From NCBI RefSeq assembly GCF_002890895.1, contig NZ_POUL01000013.1:1-64000 (forward strand): a stretch of 64,000 nt of DNA. Direction: 5' to 3'. Below, piece after piece: positions 26,858-35,204 of this stretch. The translations under genes were made by a program, and so were the position numbers. The stretch comes from Stutzerimonas stutzeri. GTDB lineage: Bacteria > Pseudomonadota > Gammaproteobacteria > Pseudomonadales > Pseudomonadaceae. Each line of letters starts with the position of its first letter. Within the stretch, counting starts at the first letter, position 1. The notes under the pieces are model-generated. The model made no database searches and was not told the DNA's origin. It saw only the letters and a program-made list of their open reading frames with translations.

Positions 26858-28201
26858 ATGCTACGCACTCCCGTCTGGGCTACCGCCAGCCTTCTGGCTG
26901 TCGCCATTTCACTCGCTGGTTGCGGCGAAGACAAAGCTCCGGCCGAACAGGCCGCTGCCCCGCAAGCCGCCACCACCCAGAGCGAACCGGCACCGGCTGC
27001 CCAAGAGACCGTGAACAGCGAAGCCGCGCAGGCCGTGGTCAAGCACTACGCCGATATCGCCCATGCTGTGTTCAGCGATGCGCACACTGCCGCTCTGAAG
27101 CTGCAGGATGCCGTTGACGCTCTCCTGGCCAATCCGACCGAAGAAACCCTGCAAGCGGCCAAAGCGGCCTGGATCGCCGCCCGCGTTCCGTATATGCAGA
27201 GCGAAGTATTCCGCTTCGGCAACCCGGTCGTCGACGACTGGGAAGGTCAGCTCAATGCCTGGCCGCTGGACGAGGGCATGATCGACTATGTCAAAGGTGA
27301 CTATCAGCACGCCCTCGGCAACCCTGGCGCCACGGCCAACATCATTGCCAACAAAGAATTGCAGATTGGCGAAGACAAGATCGACGTCAGCGAGATCACC
27401 GGCGAGAAGCTGGCCAGCCTGAACGAACTGGCCGGCTCCGAAGCCAACGTTGCCACCGGCTACCACGCCATTGAATTCCTCCTTTGGGGCCAGGACCTGA
27501 ACGGCACCAATGCGGGCGCCGGCGAACGCCCGGTGAGCGACTTCATCGAAGGCGAAGGCTGCACCGGCGACAATTGTGACCGCCGTCGCGCCTTCCTCAA
27601 GGCCGCCACCGAGTTGCTGGTCAGCGACCTCGAGGAAATGGTCGGCGAGTGGAAAGCCGGTGTCGCCGATAACTATCGCGCCAGCCTGGAAAAAGAGTCG
27701 GCCGAAAATGGCCTGCGCAAGATGTTCTTCGGCATGGGCAGCCTGTCGTTGGGCGAGCTGGCTGGTGAGCGCATGAAGGTCGCGTTGGAAGCCAACTCGC
27801 CGGAAGACGAGCACGACTGCTTCAGCGACAACACGCACAACTCGCACTACTACAACGCCAAGGGCATCCGTAACGTCTATCTGGGCGAGTACGAGCGCAT
27901 CGACGGCACCAAGATGACCGGCCCAAGCCTGGCATCGCTGGTGGAAGGCACTGCGCCTGAGGTCAACAGCACACTGAAGACCGACCTGGAAACCACCGAA
28001 GCCAAACTGCGCGTGCTGGTCGAAAGCGCCGAAAATGGCGAGGCCTTTGATCAGTTGATTGGCCCGGACAACAGTGAAGGTCAGGAAAAGGTTCGTGCCG
28101 CCATCGGCGTGCTGGTCCAGCAGACCGGCTCGATCGAAAAGGCAGCTGCCGCTCTGGGCATCAGCGACCTGAACCCGGACACCGCTGACCACGAGTTCTG
28201 A
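26858..28201 (+). CDS. icmP: Imelysin-family lipoprotein IcmP
   Basis: A 447-residue periplasm-facing lipoprotein. The signal ends in the lipobox LAGC (Cys near residue 22), followed by an Ala/Glu/Gln-rich linker and the imelysin fold with GYHAIEFLLWG, which supplies the HxxE motif (His203, Glu206). The PAO1 homologue was described as an insulin-cleaving metalloproteinase; imelysins are now mostly linked to iron uptake (EfeO/IrpA-like). The ATG at 26858 follows AAGGA. It heads an operon with a di-haem protein, a second imelysin and a DUF1513 protein, behind a Fur-like box. Confidence 0.88.
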   Translation: MLRTPVWATASLLAVAISLAGCGEDKAPAEQAAAPQAATTQSEPAPAAQETVNSEAAQAVVKHYADIAHAVFSDAHTAALKLQDAVDALLANPTEETLQAAKAAWIAARVPYMQSEVFRFGNPVVDDWEGQLNAWPLDEGMIDYVKGDYQHALGNPGATANIIANKELQIGEDKIDVSEITGEKLASLNELAGSEANVATGYHAIEFLLWGQDLNGTNAGAGERPVSDFIEGEGCTGDNCDRRRAFLKAATELLVSDLEEMVGEWKAGVADNYRASLEKESAENGLRKMFFGMGSLSLGELAGERMKVALEANSPEDEHDCFSDNTHNSHYYNAKGIRNVYLGEYERIDGTKMTGPSLASLVEGTAPEVNSTLKTDLETTEAKLRVLVESAENGEAFDQLIGPDNSEGQEKVRAAIGVLVQQTGSIEKAAAALGISDLNPDTADHEF

Positions 28202-28213
28202 TACACCCGCCTG

Positions 28214-28236
28214 GGGAGCGGCGCAATGCCGCTCCC
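28214..28236 (+). other. Intergenic hairpin after icmP
   Basis: GGGAGCGGC (28214-28222) and GCCGCTCCC (28228-28236) form a perfect 9-bp stem with a 5-nt loop but no T-run. It may act as an mRNA stabiliser or weak attenuator that favours icmP over the downstream genes. Confidence 0.5.
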
Positions 28237-28299
28237 TCCGGCACCGATGCACCCTCCCCCCGAGCTTCATTGCTCGATTGGCCAATCGGCCTACCGCCA

Positions 28300-28318
28300 A
28301 ATGCAAATTGCTCTTATT
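28300..28318. promoter_or_regulatory. Possible second Fur-like box
   Basis: AATGCAAATTGCTCTTATT starts with the same AATGCAAAT hexamer group as the box before icmP, 54 nt before the di-haem gene. The right arm is poorly conserved, so this is a weak call. Confidence 0.35.
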
Positions 28319-28372
28319 CAACCACCCGTAGCCTGCTAAGATTGCCGACCTTTGAAAGGCTCTGGGCTACCG

Positions 28373-29788
28373 ATGCGTCCGTTCTACTTCCCTGTCGTTG
28401 CACTGCTGCTGGCCATGGGCCTGACCGCTTGCGACGAAAACCCGCCGCGCTTTGAACAGGCAGAACCGGGCGAGGCGCTTTCCGGTGGCAGCACCACGGT
28501 CATCAAGTCCGACCAGAATGCCTTCTCGATGCCCTCTGCCAACCTGTCACCGGTGCGCCGACTGGACTTCAGCGTCGGCAACAGTTTCTTTCGCAACCCC
28601 TGGGTTATCGCCCCCTCGTCGACGACCGCACGCGACGGCCTTGGCCCACTGATCAACACCAACGGCTGCCAGAACTGCCACATCAAGGATGGCCGTGGTC
28701 GTCCGGCGGAAGCCGAGCGAGGCAACGCCGTGTCAATGCTGGTGCGCCTGTCGATTCCGGCAGGCGAAGAGCACGCCGAAGTGGTCCATCAGCGAGGCAT
28801 CGCGCCTGAACCCACTTATGGCGGCCAACTGCAGGACATGGCGATTCCCGGCGTTGCGCCGGAGGGCAAAGTACGCCTTGGCTACAGCACCCATACCGAA
28901 CGCTTCGCAGACGGCTTCGAAGTAGAGCTGCGTACGCCGCAACTGAAAATTACCGACCTGGGCTACGGCCCAATGCATCCCGACACGCTGTTCTCGGTCC
29001 GCGTGGCCCCGGCAATGGTCGGGCTCGGCTTGCTGGAAGCGATTCCGGAGGCGGCGATACTCGCCAACGCCGATCCGGACGACAGCAGCGGTGATGGCAT
29101 CTCCGGGCGCCCGAACCGGGTGTTCGATCAGGTTACCCGCGAAACCACATTGGGCCGCTTCGGCTGGAAAGCCGGACAGCCGAACCTGAACCAGCAGAAC
29201 GCTGACGCTTTTTTCAACGACATGGGCCTGACGACCAGCCTGCTGTCCGGCAGCAGCTGCACGCAAGCGCAGACCGAGTGCCTGGCGATGCCCGACGGCG
29301 GCGAGCCCGAAGTCAGCGACCATATCCTGTCGCTGGTGCTGTTCTATTCGCGCAACCTTGGCGTGCCGGCTCGGCGCAACGTGGACGATCCACAGGTCCT
29401 GGCGGGCAAGACGCTGTTCCATCGCGCAGGGTGCCAGAGCTGTCACATCCCGAAATTCACCACCGGCGAGGCCGCCGAACCGGAACTCGCGAACCAGGTG
29501 ATCCGCCCCTACACCGACCTGCTGCTGCATGACATGGGCGCAGGGCTCGCCGATCACCGCCCGGAATTCGAGGCCAGTGGCCGTGAATGGCGTACTCCGC
29601 CGCTGTGGGGCCTCGGCATGACCGAGGCTGTCAGCGGCCACACCCAGCTGCTGCATGACGGTCGCGCCCGCAATCCGCTCGAAGCCATACTTTGGCACGG
29701 CGGCGAAGCGGAGCGTGCCAAGCAGGCCGTGCTTGGCTTTGACAATAACGAGCGCAGCGCCCTGCTGGCCTTTCTCGGGTCCCTTTAA
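28373..29788 (+). CDS. Di-haem cytochrome (DUF1111 thiol-oxidoreductase-like) lipoprotein
   Basis: A 471-residue exported protein. A signal with lipobox LTAC (near residue 22) precedes two haem c sites, CQNCH (Cys99, Cys102, His103) and CQSCH (Cys354, Cys357, His358). Stretches such as LGPLINTNGCQNCHIKDGRGRP and GDGISGRPNRVFD match the DUF1111 di-haem oxidoreductases found beside imelysins. It probably handles electrons for iron oxidation or reduction in the periplasm. A TTG at 28352 is an alternative start. Confidence 0.86.
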   Translation: MRPFYFPVVALLLAMGLTACDENPPRFEQAEPGEALSGGSTTVIKSDQNAFSMPSANLSPVRRLDFSVGNSFFRNPWVIAPSSTTARDGLGPLINTNGCQNCHIKDGRGRPAEAERGNAVSMLVRLSIPAGEEHAEVVHQRGIAPEPTYGGQLQDMAIPGVAPEGKVRLGYSTHTERFADGFEVELRTPQLKITDLGYGPMHPDTLFSVRVAPAMVGLGLLEAIPEAAILANADPDDSSGDGISGRPNRVFDQVTRETTLGRFGWKAGQPNLNQQNADAFFNDMGLTTSLLSGSSCTQAQTECLAMPDGGEPEVSDHILSLVLFYSRNLGVPARRNVDDPQVLAGKTLFHRAGCQSCHIPKFTTGEAAEPELANQVIRPYTDLLLHDMGAGLADHRPEFEASGREWRTPPLWGLGMTEAVSGHTQLLHDGRARNPLEAILWHGGEAERAKQAVLGFDNNERSALLAFLGSL

Positions 29789-29830
29789 ATGCCCAACCAT
29801 ACGCACCCTTGCCCAGTCCTGAGGAGCAAC

Positions 29831-30904
29831 ATGTACCGCAACCAGATTTTTCGCGCCGTCACGGCCACTGCACTGGGTCTGCTTTTAGGCGCCTGTACGC
29901 CATCCGACCCGTATCAGGAAACAAGCCAGGCACTGACCGACGAGGTTCTGCTACCGGCCTATACCGACTGGGCTGAAGCCAACCGCCGTATGGCAGCCAG
30001 CGGCATCGCCTTCTGTGCAGGCAATGAAGATATTAACGATGCGCGCCAGGCGTTCCTGCAGGCGCAGCTTGCCTGGGCGGGATTGCAGCCGCTGCTGATC
30101 GGACCGATGGGTGAAGGCAACCGGGCCTGGCAAGTACAGTTCTGGCCTGACAAGAAGAATCTTGTCGGTCGGCAGGTCACCGCACTGCTGAAAAGGAAGC
30201 CACAGCTGACCCAGGCCGATCTGGAGAACGGCAGTGTCGTCCTGCAGGGCCTGTCTGCTTACGAGTACGTGCTCTATGACAAAGCCGTCGACCTGAGCGA
30301 AAGTGCGACCAAGGCGCGTTATTGCCCGCTGCTGATAGCCATCGGTGAGCATCAGCAAAAGCTCGCAGCCGACATGCTGCAAGCCTGGAAGGCAAAGGAC
30401 GGCATGGCCACCCAGTTGAGCGAGTTCCCCAACGAGCGCTATGCCGAATCGACCGAAGCGATCGCCGATTTGCTTCGCGTTCAGGTCACCGCCCTGGACG
30501 GTCTGAAGAAAAAGCTTGGCGCACCGCTCGGTCGCCAGAGCAAAGGCTATCCTCAGCCCTTCCAGGCCGAAGCCTGGCGCAGCGACGCTACGCTTCCCAG
30601 CATCGATGCCGCACTCGCTGGCGCCCAGCGGCTCTGGCTTGGTACCGATGGAAACGGCTTGAAGGCGCTGGTCCCGGCCGAACAGGCTGATCTGGCCAAG
30701 CGCATCGACGTTGCCTACGAAACCGCACGTCAGCATCTGGTGGACATCATGCTGCCCTTCAGCGAGCTGATCGCTGACGAAGCCGGCCGAGCACGACTTG
30801 ACGCGCTGTATCAGGACATCGACGCCTTGCACCGGCTGCACCAGACCGAACTGGCGCGCGCTCTTGGGGTGCAGATCGGTTTCAACGCCCACGACGGAGA
30901 CTGA
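29831..30904 (+). CDS. Second imelysin-family lipoprotein, altered HxxE
   Basis: A 357-residue lipoprotein with lipobox LGAC, preceded by an excellent GAGGAG site at ATG 29831. The fold is imelysin-like (LPAYTDWAEANRRMA, WKAKDGMATQ), but the position of the HxxE motif reads SAYE (Ser142, Glu145), so the histidine is missing. The partner role in the icmP operon is probably structural or uses a different metal site. It is followed by the DUF1513 gene after 2 nt. Confidence 0.84.
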   Translation: MYRNQIFRAVTATALGLLLGACTPSDPYQETSQALTDEVLLPAYTDWAEANRRMAASGIAFCAGNEDINDARQAFLQAQLAWAGLQPLLIGPMGEGNRAWQVQFWPDKKNLVGRQVTALLKRKPQLTQADLENGSVVLQGLSAYEYVLYDKAVDLSESATKARYCPLLIAIGEHQQKLAADMLQAWKAKDGMATQLSEFPNERYAESTEAIADLLRVQVTALDGLKKKLGAPLGRQSKGYPQPFQAEAWRSDATLPSIDAALAGAQRLWLGTDGNGLKALVPAEQADLAKRIDVAYETARQHLVDIMLPFSELIADEAGRARLDALYQDIDALHRLHQTELARALGVQIGFNAHDGD

Positions 30905-30906
30905 TC

Positions 30907-32001
30907 ATGAAACGTCGTGCTTTCCTGGGCCTGGGCAGCGCACTGGTGGCCGCTTCAGCCGTCGGCGGCTGGACGTTGACGCATCACACCGAACAACCCT
31001 TGCTGCTGTCGGCACGTAACGATGCCGATGGTGGCCACTATGCGGTTGGCTATCGCCTCGACGGCAGCCAGGTTTTCGCCACGCCCGTCGCCGAGCGCTG
31101 TCACGATGTCTACGCGCACCCGCACCTGCCGCTCGCCGTCTTCGTCGGACGCCGCCCGAGCCGTGAAAGCTATCTGATCGACAGCCGTGACGGAACGCTG
31201 CTTCAGGTACTGGCGTCACCGCCGGACCGCCACTTCTATGGGCACGGCGTCTTCCACGCCAGTGGCGACTGGTTCTACACCACCGAGAACGATACCGCCG
31301 AGGCCGGCCGCGGCGTTCTCGGGGTCTATCGTGTCGAGGGTCGTCAGCTGGTGCGCAGTGGTGAGGACTCCACCCACGGCATCGGCCCGCATCAGCTGCT
31401 GTGGATGCCGGATGGCGAGACACTGGTGATCGCCAATGGTGGCATCCGCACCGAGGCCGACAGCCGGGAGATGATGAATCTGCAAGCCATGGAACCCAGC
31501 CTTGTGATGCTGCGCCGTGACGGCACGCTGCTCAGCAAGGAGCAGCTGCCCGAGCAGATGAACAGCGTGCGTCACCTGGCGGTGGCGGCTGACGGCACGG
31601 TGGTGTCGGGCCAGCAGTATGAAGGCGACCCGATGGATCAGGTGCCATTGCTGGCCATCAAGCGCCCCGGCCAAGCCTTCGAAGCCTTCCCGCTAGGCGA
31701 AGCGCAGCGCCAGACGATGAACCAGTACACCGCCAGCCTGGCGATCAACGATGCCCTTCGCCTGCTGGCCGTGACGGCTCCGCGCGGCAACAAGGTATTC
31801 ATCTGGGACCTGGACACAACGGCACTGCGCGAGGAAATCCACCTGCCGGACTGTGCCGGCGTCGCGGCAGTCAAAGAAGGCTTTGTCGTCAGCTCCGGCC
31901 AGGGCCGCTGCCGCCTCGTCGACTGCACGGGCAGAGCGTTCGTCAGCACCCCGCTACAGCTGCCCGCGGGGCTTTGGGACAATCACCTGCGACTCGTCTG
32001 A
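30907..32001 (+). CDS. DUF1513 beta-propeller-like Tat protein
   Basis: A 364-residue protein with an RRAFLG twin-arginine start and a hydrophobic segment, implying export in folded form. Repeated blade-like strands (HDVYAHPHLPLAVFVGRRP, HGIGPHQLLWMPDGETLVIANGG) fit the DUF1513 family, which accompanies imelysins. Function unknown; it may be an iron- or copper-related periplasmic accessory. It is the last gene of the icmP operon. Confidence 0.84.
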   Translation: MKRRAFLGLGSALVAASAVGGWTLTHHTEQPLLLSARNDADGGHYAVGYRLDGSQVFATPVAERCHDVYAHPHLPLAVFVGRRPSRESYLIDSRDGTLLQVLASPPDRHFYGHGVFHASGDWFYTTENDTAEAGRGVLGVYRVEGRQLVRSGEDSTHGIGPHQLLWMPDGETLVIANGGIRTEADSREMMNLQAMEPSLVMLRRDGTLLSKEQLPEQMNSVRHLAVAADGTVVSGQQYEGDPMDQVPLLAIKRPGQAFEAFPLGEAQRQTMNQYTASLAINDALRLLAVTAPRGNKVFIWDLDTTALREEIHLPDCAGVAAVKEGFVVSSGQGRCRLVDCTGRAFVSTPLQLPAGLWDNHLRLV

Positions 32002-32115
32002 AAGCGTTCAAGTATCGAAGCGCCAGGCCGAAAAACCGGCGACGAGCAGTCAGCCCGACTACTCGTTGCAGGCTTGTTTATGCAAGCGCATCCCCTTCGA
32101 TACGAGAACGCCCAG

Positions 32116-33741
32116 ATGTTCCTGAAAAAATCCCTGCGTGGACAGTTGCTCGCGCTGATCGGCGGCAGCTTGCTGTTGATGCTTACTATCGCGCTCGCCA
32201 GTTTTTCGTTTCTCTCCGATGAAATCACGGCCTACCAGCGTCTTCTCAAGGGACCGATCGAAGCCTCGCGCCTCATCGACCAGTCCAACCTCGAGTTCAA
32301 GGTGCAAGTTCAGGAGTGGAAGAACGTATTGCTACGCGGTAAATCTCAGGAAAATCTGACCAAATACTGGCGGAGTTTCGAAGAGCAGGAGCGCGAAGTG
32401 CAGGCGCTGCTGGGCACGCTCATACAGGCCAGCCAGAACGACCCCGCGCTGGCCAGTCAGATCAAAAGTCTGCGTGACGAACACCTGAAGCTTGGCACGG
32501 CCTATCGCGTGGGCCGCGACGCGTTCATCGCGGCTGGCGGTGACCCGGTTGTCGGCGACGCGGCCGTCAAAGGCATCGACCGCGCCACCAGTGAGCAGCT
32601 CAGCGCCTTGGTGGTGCAGCTACGCGAGTCCGCGCTTGCCAATTCGGCGACCATCAGCAGGGCCGCAGACCGAACCATTATCGTCGGCTCGCTGATCATG
32701 CTTGCCGCTGGCGTGTTGATTGGCCTGTTCAGTGCCTGGCTGGTCAACCGCAACCTGCTCAATCCGATCCGCCACCTGATAAACCATGTTGCGAACCTCA
32801 GCCAAGGCAATTTCAAAGAACGTGTCGATACCAGCCGCGCTGACGAGCTGGGCCGCCTGGCGGTAGCGGCCAATGTGCTGCGCGATTTCCTAGCCGACAC
32901 CTTTACCCGCCTGCAGCGCAGCACATCGGATCTCGACACCGCCAGCGGGGAGCTCAACGCCATTGCGGCCCTGATGGGCCAAGGCACCCGCGAGCAGTTT
33001 TCCCGTACCGATCAGGTCGCCACGGCGATGCATGAGATGTCTGCCACCGCGCAAGAGGTCGCGCGTCATGCAGCGGACGCTGCACATGCCGCAGACGCCG
33101 CCGACCAGTCGGCGCAACAAGGCGAAGCCATGATGCGCTCGACGATCGAAACGATCACCCACATGCGCGGCGAGATCAGTAACACCGCCAGCGTGATCCG
33201 CCGGCTGGAGGCCGACAGCGGCCGTATCGGCAAGGTGCTGGAAGTGATTCGCGGCATTGCCGACCAGACCAACCTGCTCGCGCTGAACGCTGCCATCGAG
33301 GCCGCCCGCGCCGGCGACGCTGGGCGCGGCTTTGCCGTGGTGGCGGACGAGGTGCGCACGCTGGCCAAACGTACGGCGGATTCCACGGCGGAAATTCATC
33401 AGATCATCGACACGGTACAGACGGGGGCGGTGGATGCGGTACGGGCCATCGAAAACGGCCAGGCCCGTAGCGACGTCGGCGTCGAGCAGGTCACTGAAGC
33501 GGGCGGCATGCTCCAGCGCATCACTCTGGAAGTAGAAGCCATTCGTGACATGAATCGCCAGATCGCGACCGCCGCGGAAGAACAGACATCTGTTGCAGAG
33601 GACATCTCACGCAACCTGATCGAGATTACCGCCATCGCCACCACCAATCAGGACAATGTAGAGCGCACCGAGAAGGCCAGTCACAATCTGCACGGGCTGT
33701 CCGCTCAGCTCAGCGAAGTCACTCACCGCCTGGCGGGCTGA
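32116..33741 (+). CDS. Methyl-accepting chemotaxis protein
   Basis: A 541-residue chemoreceptor: TM1 (about 8-31), a short periplasmic helical-bundle-type domain (about 32-188), TM2 (about 189-212), HAMP, then a signalling domain with [35 protein letters not shown] (tip in the middle). The sensor is half the size of the dCache of the receptor at 17754-19685. ATG 32116 is chosen; an ATG at 32080 and a TTG at 32074 are also in frame. Ligand unknown. It lies just after the iron-type operon. Confidence 0.88.
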   Translation: MFLKKSLRGQLLALIGGSLLLMLTIALASFSFLSDEITAYQRLLKGPIEASRLIDQSNLEFKVQVQEWKNVLLRGKSQENLTKYWRSFEEQEREVQALLGTLIQASQNDPALASQIKSLRDEHLKLGTAYRVGRDAFIAAGGDPVVGDAAVKGIDRATSEQLSALVVQLRESALANSATISRAADRTIIVGSLIMLAAGVLIGLFSAWLVNRNLLNPIRHLINHVANLSQGNFKERVDTSRADELGRLAVAANVLRDFLADTFTRLQRSTSDLDTASGELNAIAALMGQGTREQFSRTDQVATAMHEMSATAQEVARHAADAAHAADAADQSAQQGEAMMRSTIETITHMRGEISNTASVIRRLEADSGRIGKVLEVIRGIADQTNLLALNAAIEAARAGDAGRGFAVVADEVRTLAKRTADSTAEIHQIIDTVQTGAVDAVRAIENGQARSDVGVEQVTEAGGMLQRITLEVEAIRDMNRQIATAAEEQTSVAEDISRNLIEITAIATTNQDNVERTEKASHNLHGLSAQLSEVTHRLAG

Positions 33742-34034
33742 CCTCAAACCAAATGCAAGGCCCTGCCCGCGCGGGGCCGTAAGCGCATTCGACACAGCGG
33801 CCTGGCGCGCGAAGCGCGCTGTTGACGCCCTCTTCCTGATCCTCAGGCAGCGCCTGATATCCCGCTTTACTTGCACTCGGTTCGCAGCTAACGTCCATTC
33901 TCCCTCTCCTACAGGGCCGAATCACGACGCCATGGTTGGTGCATAACTGCGCTGGTCGTGGCTTGCGCATTCGATACGGCTGCGTCGTTGCATAGCCATG
34001 GTCAGCCGGCTCATTACTCCAAGGAATACGGAAA

Positions 34035-35177
34035 ATGTTGCGCCGCATGCTGCTGATGCTTGGCGCGGTGATCGTCGTGGTATTGATCCTTGCCGCCCTC
34101 AAGTTCAACTCGATCTACACACAGATTCAGCAATTCAAGGCACCAAAGCCGCCGATCAACGTGGAGGTTGTCGCCTCCAGTCAGGAGCCATGGCAAAGCC
34201 GGCTTCCGGCGGTTGGCACGCTCACCGCCTCGCAGGGCATCGACCTTTCGGTAGAGATCGCCGGCACCATCAGCGATGTGCAGTTCCGCTCGGGTGAAAA
34301 AGTGCAGAAGGGTCAGCCCATCGTTCTGCTGGACAGCGAGATCGAACAGGCGAGCCTGGCAGCCGCGGAAGCGGACCTGCATCTGGCCAAGGTGGAATTC
34401 CAACGAGCACGCAGCCTGATCGAGGGAAAGGCCATTTCTCGCAGCGAGTTCGATCGGCTCAACGCCCAGTCACAAAAAGCCGACGCCACCGTCGCCCAGC
34501 TGAAGGCCAGCCTGGCGAAAAAGCGCATTCTCGCCCCCTTCTCCGGAACCATCGGGATCCGTCAGGTAGATGTCGGTGACTTCGTCGCTGCCGGCACACC
34601 GATTGCCACGCTGCAGGACCTGTCGACGCTGTTCGTCGATTTCTACCTGGCTGAACAGCAAGTGCCTCTGCTCGCCATCGATCAGCCCGTACGTGTGCAG
34701 GTAGCCGCTTTCCCCGGTGAGCAGTTCGAGGGCCGCATCGTCGCCTTGAACCCCAAGGTTGAGGTCACCACCCGCAACGTGCAGGTCCGCGCAGAGCTCG
34801 CCAACCCTGGCGAGCGCCTGCTGCCCGGCATGTTCGCCAATCTGCAGGTGCTGCTGCCCAGCGAGCAATCCAGGATCGTGGTACCGGAAACCGCGATCAC
34901 CTACACCCTGTATGGCAATTCGGTACTGGTGGTGAAGGAGGGTCAGCCTCCCGAACCCGAGGAAGGCACCGCGGCGACCGAGACCGACGAACCCTACCTG
35001 GTTGTCGAGCGGCGCTTCGTCAAAACCGGCGAGCGGCGCGACGGACGCGTGGTAGTTCTCGAGGGACTCGAAGCCGGCGAGCAGGTGGTCGTTGCGGGGC
35101 AGCTCAAGCTGGACAGCGGCGCCCACGTCGCGATTGCCGAAAAGCGCACCCTCGAGCTCAAGCCCGAAGCCCGCTGA
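34035..35177 (+). CDS. mexV: RND efflux periplasmic adaptor (MexV-like)
   Basis: A 380-residue membrane-fusion protein: an N-terminal anchor helix (about 5-23), a lipoyl/barrel-sandwich half (GIDLSVEIAGTISDVQF), a coiled-coil hairpin (about 95-150), the second half AKKRILAPFSGTIGIRQVDVGDF and beta-barrel domains. It links the inner-membrane pump to an outer-membrane channel. It precedes the pump gene by 27 nt. The symbol rests on gene order matching PAO1 mexVW between the icmP locus and groESL; an acidic insert (PEPEEGTAATETDE) near the C terminus is unusual. Confidence 0.75.
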   Translation: MLRRMLLMLGAVIVVVLILAALKFNSIYTQIQQFKAPKPPINVEVVASSQEPWQSRLPAVGTLTASQGIDLSVEIAGTISDVQFRSGEKVQKGQPIVLLDSEIEQASLAAAEADLHLAKVEFQRARSLIEGKAISRSEFDRLNAQSQKADATVAQLKASLAKKRILAPFSGTIGIRQVDVGDFVAAGTPIATLQDLSTLFVDFYLAEQQVPLLAIDQPVRVQVAAFPGEQFEGRIVALNPKVEVTTRNVQVRAELANPGERLLPGMFANLQVLLPSEQSRIVVPETAITYTLYGNSVLVVKEGQPPEPEEGTAATETDEPYLVVERRFVKTGERRDGRVVVLEGLEAGEQVVVAGQLKLDSGAHVAIAEKRTLELKPEAR

Positions 35178-35204
35178 GACGCCTATTGAAGGGACATAGA
35201 CCCC

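Noticed and set aside
27820-27835. Cys- and His-containing stretch in icmP (HDCFSDNTHNSHYY) as a haem c site
   Set aside because: It lacks the CxxCH pattern; more likely part of the imelysin metal region.
26909-28321. Long minus-strand open frame (about 470 codons) opposite icmP
   Set aside because: It lies wholly antisense to a well-recognised imelysin gene; such frames are common in GC-rich DNA, and it has no family motif or ribosome-binding site.
33756-33785. GC-rich hairpin after the second chemoreceptor as a terminator
   Set aside because: Only about five clean base pairs and no T-run; too weak to list.
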